Source of the DNA: Myxococcota bacterium
Lineage (GTDB): Bacteria > Myxococcota_A > Bradymonadia > UBA7976 > UBA1532
DNA length: 64,000 bases
NCBI GenBank assembly: GCA_963169045.1
Contig: CAUJDF010000044.1
Coordinates: 496,001-560,000 of the forward strand
Direction: 5' to 3'
Part shown: positions 58,083 through 64,000 of the stretch, piece after piece
Numbering within the stretch: the stretch's first letter is position 1
Layout: each line of letters starts with the position of its first letter
Position numbers and translations under genes: made by a program
Notes under the pieces: generated by a model
Seen by the model: only the letters and a program-made list of their open reading frames with translations
Databases searched by the model: none
Told to the model about the DNA's origin: nothing

Positions 58083-59297
58083 ATGGCCCGCCCCCTCGAG
58101 GGACTCCGCGTCCTCGACCTCTCCCGGCTCCTCCCCGGTCCGTTCGCCACGCTGCTGCTCGCCGATCTCGGCGCCGACGTCGTCAAGGTCGAAGACACGC
58201 AGGGCGGCGACTACGCGCGCTACTACCCGCCGCTCGCCGGCGGCGGCCCGGGCGCGGTGTCGGCCATCTTCGCCGCGCTGAACCGCGACAAGCGGAGCGT
58301 GGCGCTGAACCTGAAGCGGCCGGAGGCGGTCGAAGCGCTGCGGCGGCTCGCGGTCGAGGCGGACGTGCTCGTCGAGAGCTTCCGCCCGGGCGTGATGGCG
58401 CGGCTCGGCGTCGGGCCCGAGCAGCTGCGGGCCGTGAACCCACGCCTCATCTACTGCGCGATCAGCGGCTACGGGCAGACGGGACCTCTCGCGCACCGCG
58501 CCGGGCACGACCTGAACTACCTGGCGCTGGCGGGCGTCGCCGCCCTCACGGGGCGCGCCGGCGAGGTGGTGCCGCCCGGGTTCCAGGCGGCGGACGTGGC
58601 CGGCGGCTCGCTGTTCGCCGTCGTCGGCATCCTGGCGGCGCTCCACGAGCGCGCCCGCACCGGCGAGGGCCGCCTCGTCGACGCGTCGATGACCGACGGC
58701 GTGGCCGGGCTGGCGATGATGGTGCACGCGCGTCAGTTCAGCGGCGGCGCGGCCGTCGGACCCGGCGACGATGACCTGGCCGGCGCGCGGCTGTGTTACC
58801 GACCCTGGCGGTGCGCCGACGGGCGCGCCCTCGCCGTGGGCGCGCTCGAGCCGAAGTTCTGGGGCGCGCTCTGCCAGGCGATCGGGCGGCCGGACCTCTT
58901 CGGCGACGGCTTCGCCGAGGGCGAGCGCAAGGCGCGGGTCGAGGCCGAGCTGGCGGCCGTGTTCGCGGCGAAGACGCGCGACGAGTGGGTGGCGCTGCTG
59001 GCGTCGCACGACGTCTGCGTCGAGCCGGTGCTCGATCCGGCCGAGGCGCGGCAAAGCGAGCACGCGCGCGCGCGCGGTCTGTTCGGAACGCACCGGCACG
59101 AAGGCGCGGGCGCCGAGGTGTTCCACCAGTACCCGAATCCGCGTCTGCTGCCCGGGGCGGAGCCGCCGGCCACGCCGCGGCCGTCGCCGGGCCTCGGCGA
59201 GCACACCAGCGAGGTGCTGCGCGCGGCCGGCTACGACGACGACGCGCTGCGCGCGCTCGTCGCGGCCGGCGCGATCGCCGGCCCGGGGCTCCCGTAG
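58083..59297 (+). CDS. CaiB/BaiF CoA-transferase family, AMACR-like
   Basis: 404 aa. Family members either move CoA between acids or racemise 2-methylacyl-CoA. The racemase branch is favoured by RAGHDLNYLALAGVAALTG (the His/Asp pair of AMACR), by LEGLRVLDLSRLLPGPFATLLLADLGADVVKVED at the start, and by DASMTDGVAGLAMMVH. The coupling to an SCP2 protein fits branched fatty acid or steroid side-chain degradation, since racemisation prepares substrates for beta-oxidation. The substrate remains unproven. Confidence 0.87.
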   Translation: MARPLEGLRVLDLSRLLPGPFATLLLADLGADVVKVEDTQGGDYARYYPPLAGGGPGAVSAIFAALNRDKRSVALNLKRPEAVEALRRLAVEADVLVESFRPGVMARLGVGPEQLRAVNPRLIYCAISGYGQTGPLAHRAGHDLNYLALAGVAALTGRAGEVVPPGFQAADVAGGSLFAVVGILAALHERARTGEGRLVDASMTDGVAGLAMMVHARQFSGGAAVGPGDDDLAGARLCYRPWRCADGRALAVGALEPKFWGALCQAIGRPDLFGDGFAEGERKARVEAELAAVFAAKTRDEWVALLASHDVCVEPVLDPAEARQSEHARARGLFGTHRHEGAGAEVFHQYPNPRLLPGAEPPATPRPSPGLGEHTSEVLRAAGYDDDALRALVAAGAIAGPGLP

Positions 59298-59316
59298 GCC
59301 GGCGCGATCGCGGTGC

Positions 59317-59460
59317 CTGCAGGGTCGGACCCTGCCGCGCCCCCTCCGTTCGTGGGGTCTGCAGGGTCGGACCCTGCAACGCCCCATCCGTTCGTGGGGC
59401 CTGCAGGGTCGGACCCTGCAACGCCCCGTCCGTTCGTGGTGCTCGCAGGGTCGCGCCGCG
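59317..59460. repeat. 42-bp tandem array carrying a palindrome (REP-like)
   Basis: Three copies of CTGCAGGGTCGGACCCTGC begin at 59317, 59359 and 59401, exactly 42 bp apart. A broken fourth begins near 59443 (GCAGGGTCG). Each copy is a hairpin with an 8-bp stem, GCAGGGTC / GACCCTGC, and a one-base centre. The intervening sequence (CCGTTCGTGG) is also repeated. The array fills the gap between convergent genes, a typical place for REP-like elements. Confidence 0.85.
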
Positions 59461-59466
59461 TTCGAC

Positions 59467-60018
59467 TCAGAAGAACGCGCCGGCGAAGAACATCAGCTGG
59501 TGGTTCTTGAAGTCGCTGCCTTCGGCGGTGTCGGAGAGCTGGCGCTCGTAGCGGATCTCGCCGTTGAGCGTGAGCACCTGTAGGTCGATCGTTGCGCCGA
59601 GCACCACCGGCAGGTACCAGATCGCGCTCTTCTGCTCCTCGCCCCCGAACTTGTCGCCGTCGAGCAGGAAACGCGGCTCGACGCCGGCGCCGACTTCGAG
59701 GCCGAGGATCGGCACCGGCGAGATGTCGAGGCGCGCGGTGACCGGCAGCGCGAGGCGGTTCTCCTTCAGCTCCTCGTCGCCGACCTCGTAGGTGTTGCGC
59801 CAGTAGAGCGCGTCGGCCTCGAGGGCCAGCATGGCCAGGTCGAACCGGAACGCCGCGCCCGCCGCGAACGGGACGCCGCCGTCGACGTCGTCGGCACCCT
59901 CGCCGTCGGGGAACGACGCGCCGGTGCCGACGCGCACGCCGAACTGCCCGAGCGCCATCGCCGACGTGCTGGCCAGCAGGCCGGCGCCCACGACCATCCC
60001 ACTCAGAATCCTCCGCAT
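59467..60018 (-). CDS. Outer-membrane beta-barrel protein
   Basis: 183 aa with GGGAGGA 6 nt before the ATG at 60018. A signal peptide ends STSAMA. The mature protein is made of strands FGVRVGTGASFP, VPFAAGAAFRFDLAMLALEADALYWRN, LGLEVGAGVEPRFLLDGD, AIWYLPVVLGATIDLQVLTLNGEIRYERQL and ends FFAGAFF with the terminal Phe. No specific family is recognised. It diverges from the PNPase gene. Confidence 0.75.
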   Translation of the reverse strand: MRRILSGMVVGAGLLASTSAMALGQFGVRVGTGASFPDGEGADDVDGGVPFAAGAAFRFDLAMLALEADALYWRNTYEVGDEELKENRLALPVTARLDISPVPILGLEVGAGVEPRFLLDGDKFGGEEQKSAIWYLPVVLGATIDLQVLTLNGEIRYERQLSDTAEGSDFKNHQLMFFAGAFF

Positions 60019-60148
60019 CGCGTCCTCCCGTGATTGCTGAAACGTCTCGGGCCGATTCCTGCCGCGGCGCTCCGGTCGCCGTCCTGGCACTTCCCGCACG
60101 CGGATGAATCCCCTACTCTCCGCCTCCGACGCAAGGGGGCCCGTGTCT

Positions 60149-62224
60149 ATGCACACCGAAGAGATCCGTATCGGCGAAGCGTCGCTCGTCCTCGAGACGG
60201 GGCGCATCGCCCGCCAGGCGCACGGCGCCCTCGTGGTGCGGCACGGCCGCTCCTTCGTGCTGGGCACGGTGGTCGGCGCCGACCGGCCGAGCGGCGAGGG
60301 CGACTTCTTCCCGCTGACCGTGGAGTACCGCGAGCGCCTCGCGGCGGGCGGCCGCATCCCCGGCGCCTACGGCCGTCGCGAGGGCCGCATCACGGACCGC
60401 GAGGTGCTGACGAGCCGCCTGATCGATCGCACGCTGCGTCCGCTGTTCCCCAAGGGGTTCACGCACGAGGTCCAGGTGCAGGTGACCGTCTTCAGCGCCG
60501 ACGCCGAGAGCGACCTCGAGAGCCTGGGCCTCATCGCCGCCGCCGGCGCGGTGCACCTGTCCGACCTGCCGTTCCGCGGACCGGTGGCCGGCCTGCGGAT
60601 CGTCCGCCGCGACAAGCGCTTCGTCGCGCTGCCCGCCGCGGCGGAACGCCCCCTCGGCCACCTCGACTTCGTGGTCGCCGGCAGCCGCGACGGCGTGGTG
60701 ATGGTCGAGGGCGCCGCCGACCGCATCGGCGATGAAGAGGTGATCGAGGCGCTCGACGCCGCCGCCGGCGAGCTCGCGCCCCTGCTCGACGCCTTCGACC
60801 GGCTGCGCGAGCGCGCCGGCCGGCCGAAGCGGGCGTTCGCGCCCGAGGCGCCGCCCCCGCTCCTCGCCGAGGCGGTGCGCGAGGTGGCCGACGCGCTGAT
60901 CCACGCGGCGCTGGCCCACGACGACAAGACGGCGCGCCGGCGCGCGCTCGCCGAGGGCGAGGCGCTGGTGCTCGGCACGGTGGAGGGCGATCCGAAGGCC
61001 ATCGCCGCGCTGTACGAGGCCGAGGTGAAGCGCGTCGCCCGGCAACGCATCCTCGACGGCAAGCGCATCGGCGGCCGCGCGCACGACCGCGTGCGCGACA
61101 TCGCGATCGACGTCGGCCTCTTGCGCGCGAACCACGGCTCGGCGCTCTTCACGCGGGGCGAGACGCAGGCGCTCGTGAGCGCGACGCTCGGCACGCGGCG
61201 CGACGTCGCGGACGTCGAGACGGTGCTCGGCATGGTGCAGGAGCGCTTCCTGCTCCACTACAACTTCCCGGCGTTCTCGGTCGGCGAGGTGCGCGCGGCC
61301 AAGGGGCCGGGCCGCCGCGAGATCGGCCACGGCCACCTGGCGCTGCGCGCGCTGGCCGCCGTCATGCCCGACCACAAGGCCTATCCGTACACGGTGCGCG
61401 TCGTCTCCGACATCACCGAGTCGAACGGCTCCTCCTCGATGGCGACCGTCTGCGGCGGCTGCCTCGCGCTGATCGACGCCGGCGTGCCGATCCGGGAGCC
61501 GGTGGCCGGCATCGCGATGGGCCTCATCCGGGAGGGCGACCGCACGGCGATCCTGAGCGACATCCTCGGCGACGAGGACCACCTCGGCGACATGGACTTC
61601 AAGGTCGCCGGCACCGCCCACGGCATCACCGCGGTCCAGATGGACAACAAGCTGGGCAGCCTGCCCCGCGAGGTGCTCGCACGCGCGCTGGCCCAGGCCG
61701 GCGACGGCCGCCGCCACATCCTCGAGGTGATGCGCGCCGCCATCCAGGCCGCCGGCGAGTCGACCGAGCCATCGCTCCACACGCAGCTGCGCGTCAACCC
61801 GAGCCGTATCGGCGCCATCATCGGCAGCGGCGGCTCCACCATCCGCGAGATCCAGGAGGCGACGCGCACCAAGATCGACGTGCACGACGACGGCTTCGTG
61901 ATGGTGTTCGGCACCGACGAACGCGGCACGCGCGAGGCGACCCGGCGCATCCAGAAGCTGGCGCTCGAGCTGAAGAAGGACGGCCTCTACGTGGGCGAGG
62001 TCGTCTCGATCAAGGAGTTCGGCTGCTTCGTGCGCATCGCCGACCATGAGGGGCTCGTGCACGTCTCGGAGCTCGACGACAAGCGGGTGGAGAGCGTCGA
62101 GAGCGTCGTCCAGCAGGGCCAGGAGATCCTGGTGCGCGTGCTCGGCGCCGACGAGCGCGGTCGCCTCAAGTTGAGCCGACGGGCCGCCCTCGGGGAGAGC
62201 CGCGACGCCGCCATCAACGCCTGA
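60149..62224 (+). CDS. pnp: Polyribonucleotide nucleotidyltransferase (PNPase)
   Basis: 691 aa from the ATG at 60149 (GGGGGC upstream; a GTG six bases earlier is possible). It degrades RNA 3'-5' with phosphate. Two RNase PH domains are seen: the first contains GDFFPLTVEYRERLAAGGRIPGAYGRREGRITDREVLTSRLIDR, and the catalytic second contains SDITESNGSSSMATVCGGCLALIDAGVP and ILGDEDHLGDMDFKVAGT. A KH domain (RIGAIIGSGGSTIREIQEAT) and an S1 domain (YVGEVVSIKEFGCFVRI) follow. The usual upstream rpsO is missing from this locus. Confidence 0.96.
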   Translation: MHTEEIRIGEASLVLETGRIARQAHGALVVRHGRSFVLGTVVGADRPSGEGDFFPLTVEYRERLAAGGRIPGAYGRREGRITDREVLTSRLIDRTLRPLFPKGFTHEVQVQVTVFSADAESDLESLGLIAAAGAVHLSDLPFRGPVAGLRIVRRDKRFVALPAAAERPLGHLDFVVAGSRDGVVMVEGAADRIGDEEVIEALDAAAGELAPLLDAFDRLRERAGRPKRAFAPEAPPPLLAEAVREVADALIHAALAHDDKTARRRALAEGEALVLGTVEGDPKAIAALYEAEVKRVARQRILDGKRIGGRAHDRVRDIAIDVGLLRANHGSALFTRGETQALVSATLGTRRDVADVETVLGMVQERFLLHYNFPAFSVGEVRAAKGPGRREIGHGHLALRALAAVMPDHKAYPYTVRVVSDITESNGSSSMATVCGGCLALIDAGVPIREPVAGIAMGLIREGDRTAILSDILGDEDHLGDMDFKVAGTAHGITAVQMDNKLGSLPREVLARALAQAGDGRRHILEVMRAAIQAAGESTEPSLHTQLRVNPSRIGAIIGSGGSTIREIQEATRTKIDVHDDGFVMVFGTDERGTREATRRIQKLALELKKDGLYVGEVVSIKEFGCFVRIADHEGLVHVSELDDKRVESVESVVQQGQEILVRVLGADERGRLKLSRRAALGESRDAAINA

Positions 62225-62236
62225 CGGGGCGGTGCG

Positions 62237-62722
62237 TCAGCGGCCGTTCCAGACGCGGAGCCACGCCGGATCGATCTCGGCGACCCGACGGGCGGTGTCG
62301 CCGTCGACGATCGACCACTCGCCCTCCGGGCTCTCGGTGATCGCGGCGCCGCCGCGCTCGAGGCGCTGGGCGACGTCGTCGGTCACCTCGAGGCACGGCA
62401 GGCGGTCGTCGCGGGTGACGAAATAGAAGCGCCGCGGCCCGCGCGTCTTCTCGAGGCGACCGGAGGCGATCGTCTGGCGCAGTCGATTCTCGGTCTCGCG
62501 ATCGAGGACGCGCTCGCGGCGGGCGCTCTCGCGGGCCCGATCGGACTCGCGCTTCGCCTGTTGCTCGGCTTCGACCTTGTGCTTGCGCTGCTCACGTTCG
62601 GCCTCGACGCCCTGGCGGCCCTGCTGCTTGCGGTCGACCCGCTGCGCATGGGCCGCCTGGCGCGCCTGCTTCTCGCTGACGAGGCCGGCCTTGAGGAGCT
62701 GGTCGCGGAGGCTGTCGCTCAC
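62237..62722 (-). CDS. DUF2058 (YaiL-like) protein
   Basis: 161 aa from a GTG with GGGAGG upstream. The N-terminus SDSLRDQLLKAGLVSEKQARQAAHAQRVDRKQ is the family signature. It is followed by a highly charged coiled helix (EREQRKHKVEAEQQAKRESD) and a small C-terminal domain with GPRRFYFVTRDDRLPCLEVTDDVAQRL. The family is described as nucleoprotein/polynucleotide-associated and its role is not established. It converges with pnp. Confidence 0.85.
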   Translation of the reverse strand: MSDSLRDQLLKAGLVSEKQARQAAHAQRVDRKQQGRQGVEAEREQRKHKVEAEQQAKRESDRARESARRERVLDRETENRLRQTIASGRLEKTRGPRRFYFVTRDDRLPCLEVTDDVAQRLERGGAAITESPEGEWSIVDGDTARRVAEIDPAWLRVWNGR

Positions 62723-62750
62723 GTCCGACCCTCCCGGATGCGGAGGCCAG

Positions 62751-62781
62751 AAAAACGAAAGCCCCGACCGGGGTCGGGGCT
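62751..62781 (-). terminator. Rho-independent terminator of tRNA-Val
   Basis: On the minus strand, AGCCCCGACC / GGTCGGGGCT forms a 10-bp stem with a two-base loop. It is followed by TTCGTTTTT. It lies 9 nt after the tRNA 3' end and before the DUF2058 gene. Confidence 0.85.
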
Positions 62782-62789
62782 TCTGGCGG

Positions 62790-62861
62790 TGGGCGATGCA
62801 GGATTTGAACCTGCGACTTCTTCCGTGTGAAGGAAGCACTCTCCCGCTGAGTTAATCGCCC
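62790..62861 (-). tRNA. tRNA-Val (anticodon CAC)
   Basis: The 72-nt cloverleaf begins GGGCGATTAACTCAGCGGGA on the minus strand. The acceptor stem GGGCGAT pairs with ATCGCCC. The anticodon stem CTTCC / GGAAG encloses TTCACAC, giving anticodon CAC (Val). The T arm is GCAGG-TTCAAAT-CCTGC. The discriminator is A and CCA is not encoded (the gene reads ACCG at the end). Read from its own promoter at 62876-62904. Confidence 0.93.
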
Positions 62862-62875
62862 ATCGGGTGTCGGGT

Positions 62876-62904
62876 CTTCTATCAGCGGTGATCGGGAAAG
62901 GCAA
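62876..62904 (-). promoter_or_regulatory. Promoter of tRNA-Val
   Basis: Minus strand: TTGCCT (62904-62899), 17 nt, TAGAAG (62881-62876). The expected start falls about 8 nt before the tRNA 5' end. Confidence 0.55.
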
Positions 62905-62982
62905 GCGAAAAACCCCGAGTTGGATTACCCTGCCGCGCGAACACATCCATCAGGCGTCCAGCCGGAGCCGGTCACCCCGCCC

Positions 62983-63870
62983 ATGAACCACCTGCGCGCG
63001 CTGCGCCCCCACCAGTGGATCAAGAACTTCTTCGTCTTCGCGGCGCTCGTCTTCTCGCGGAGGCTCACCGATCCCGATGCGGCGCTGCGCACGCTGGTCG
63101 CCTTCGGGGCGTTCTGCGCGGTCGCCAGCGCCATCTACCTCGTCAACGACGTCGCCGACTACGAGCGCGACCGCGTCCACCCGACGAAGCGGAACCGGCC
63201 CATCGCCAGCGGCGCCATCTCGCGCGGGACGGCGCTGGTCATGGCCGCGCTGCTCGCGCCCCTCGGCGCCGCGGCCGCCTTCTGGCTCAACGTCCCGACG
63301 GGCGTGATCATCAGCTGCTATGGCGTGATCAACCTCACGTACTCGCTCTGGCTGAAGCACGTCGTGCTGCTGGACGTGTTCATCATCGCGCTCGGCTTCC
63401 TCCTGCGCGTGACCGTCGGCGCGGTGTCGATCCCCGTCCCCATCAGCCCGTGGCTGCTCATCTGCACGTTCTTCATCGCCCTGTTCCTGGGCATCTGCAA
63501 GCGGCGGCACGAGCTGGTCACGCTCGGCGAGGACGCGGCGAGCCACCGCGGCATCCTGGCGCACTACAACACGCCCTTCATCGACAAGATGGTCTCGGCG
63601 CTGGCCGGCATGACGGTGATGAGCTACGCGCTGTACACCATCGACCCCCGCGTCGCCGCGCGCCTCGGCACGGACGGCCTGGTGCTGACGGTGCCGTTCG
63701 TGCTGTTCGGGATCTTCCGGTACCTGTACCTCGTGCACCTGCGGCAGAAGGGCGGCTCGCCGACCGAGGTCGTGCTGACGGACCCGGGCATGCAGACGAC
63801 CATCGCCCTCTACCTCGGGCTGACGCTCGTCCTCATCTACTTCAACGTGAACCTCGGCCTGACGGGCTGA
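62983..63870 (+). CDS. Decaprenyl-phosphate phosphoribosyltransferase-like UbiA protein
   Basis: 295 aa, about eight to nine TM helices. The start HLRALRPHQWIKNFFVFAALVFS and the Asp loop NDVADYERDRVHPTKRNRPIASG (N55, D56, D59, D63) identify the DPPR-synthase branch of UbiA. That enzyme transfers phosphoribose to polyprenyl phosphate on the way to decaprenyl-phosphoryl-arabinose. The second loop is seen near GICKRRHELVTLGEDAASHRG. In Gram-negatives related genes occur in polysaccharide loci. The ATG at 62983 lacks a close ribosome site, so the start is uncertain. It is not closely related to the UbiA gene at 2667. Confidence 0.85.
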   Translation: MNHLRALRPHQWIKNFFVFAALVFSRRLTDPDAALRTLVAFGAFCAVASAIYLVNDVADYERDRVHPTKRNRPIASGAISRGTALVMAALLAPLGAAAAFWLNVPTGVIISCYGVINLTYSLWLKHVVLLDVFIIALGFLLRVTVGAVSIPVPISPWLLICTFFIALFLGICKRRHELVTLGEDAASHRGILAHYNTPFIDKMVSALAGMTVMSYALYTIDPRVAARLGTDGLVLTVPFVLFGIFRYLYLVHLRQKGGSPTEVVLTDPGMQTTIALYLGLTLVLIYFNVNLGLTG

Positions 63871-63876
63871 CGCCGC

Positions 63877-64000
63877 TCAGGGCCCGATCGGCACCCACGC
63901 CGTCGCGTACACCACGAGCAGGTCCTCGGCCTCGCAGGCCTCGCCGTCGAAGTCGACGTGGTGCTCGGCGATCGCGTGGAGCGTGTACGGGCCCTCGCCC
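63877..64000 (-). CDS. Unknown protein, C-terminal end only
   Basis: Only the last 40 codons lie in the window, ending at a TGA (63879-63877). The readable end is GEGPYTLHAIAEHH, then VDFDGEACEAEDLLVVYATAWVPIGP. The beta-strand pattern GPYTLHAIAEHHVDFDG suggests the end of an Ig-like or similar extracellular domain, but this is too short for a family call. It converges with the DPPR-synthase-like gene. Confidence 0.5.
   Translation of the reverse strand, partial: GEGPYTLHAIAEHHVDFDGEACEAEDLLVVYATAWVPIGP

Noticed and set aside
59317-59460. CRISPR array
   Set aside because: The repeats are directly tandem with the intervening 23 bp also repeated, so there are no unique spacers, and no cas genes are present.
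60085-60098. Sigma-54 -24/-12 promoter before pnp (TGGCAC...GC)
   Set aside because: GG and GC are separated by 8 nt instead of 10, and the TTGC part is missing.

Overview
The window is very GC-rich, densely coding bacterial chromosome. It encodes a Gram-negative envelope: LpxD and LpxA, BamA, Skp, LolC and LolD, an LpoB-like lipoprotein and several small outer-membrane barrels. Together with two PilZ proteins, a giant TPR protein, a DivIVA-like protein and a LexA gene preceded by two myxobacterial-type LexA boxes, this suggests a deltaproteobacterial-grade organism (Myxococcota, Desulfobacterota or Binatota-like). The exact phylum cannot be fixed from the sequence alone. No phage, IS element or CRISPR array was seen. 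Genes are tightly packed, and about fifteen junctions are 4-bp ATGA/GTGA/TTGA overlaps, so translational coupling is common.

Layout. Positions 1-5.6 kb hold a truncated TPR gene, a methyltransferase with a YdjY-like lipoprotein, and a minus-strand cassette (TIM-barrel isomerase, inositol-phosphate synthase, UbiA prenyltransferase) resembling part of the ebo cluster. Positions 5.7-14.5 kb are a minus-strand run: a Maf-YggS fusion, ProC, DivIVA-like, DUF167, a membrane-anchored zinc peptidase-like protein and a 1644-aa TPR protein. Positions 14.5-17.5 kb carry lexA with two operator sites, then groES-groEL with promoter and terminator. Positions 17.5-30.1 kb form a minus-strand block: a presenilin-like intramembrane aspartyl protease homologue, smc, ftsY, two outer-membrane barrels, a MinD-like ATPase with a roughly 1200-residue tail containing 15-residue tandem repeats, and a PilZ protein. 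Positions 30.2-35.3 kb are a MoxR/DUF58 operon. Positions 35.3-38.1 kb hold a sigma-54 activator, a metallo-beta-lactamase-fold protein and a PilZ protein. Positions 38.2-45 kb are mostly metabolic genes: quinone oxidoreductase with a NuoI-like ferredoxin, peptide deformylase, Bcp, a PHP phosphoesterase, a 2Fe-2S-like protein, FolE, an SDR and a DHH phosphoesterase. Positions 45.1-47.7 kb hold an LpoB-like operon. Positions 47.8-57.7 kb run prfB (with its programmed +1 frameshift), a 352-bp gap with DnaA-box-like repeats, then lysS-lolC-lolD-bamA-skp-lpxD-lpxA. Positions 57.7-64 kb hold an SCP2 protein with an AMACR-like CoA transferase, a palindromic repeat array, a barrel, PNPase, a DUF2058 protein, tRNA-Val, a DPPR-synthase-like prenyltransferase and a truncated gene.

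The most unusual items are the bacterial presenilin-family protein (29283-30110), the MinD ATPase with the giant repeat tail (18145-22653), the Maf-YggS fusion, the cyclitol/prenyltransferase cassette, and the paired LexA boxes.
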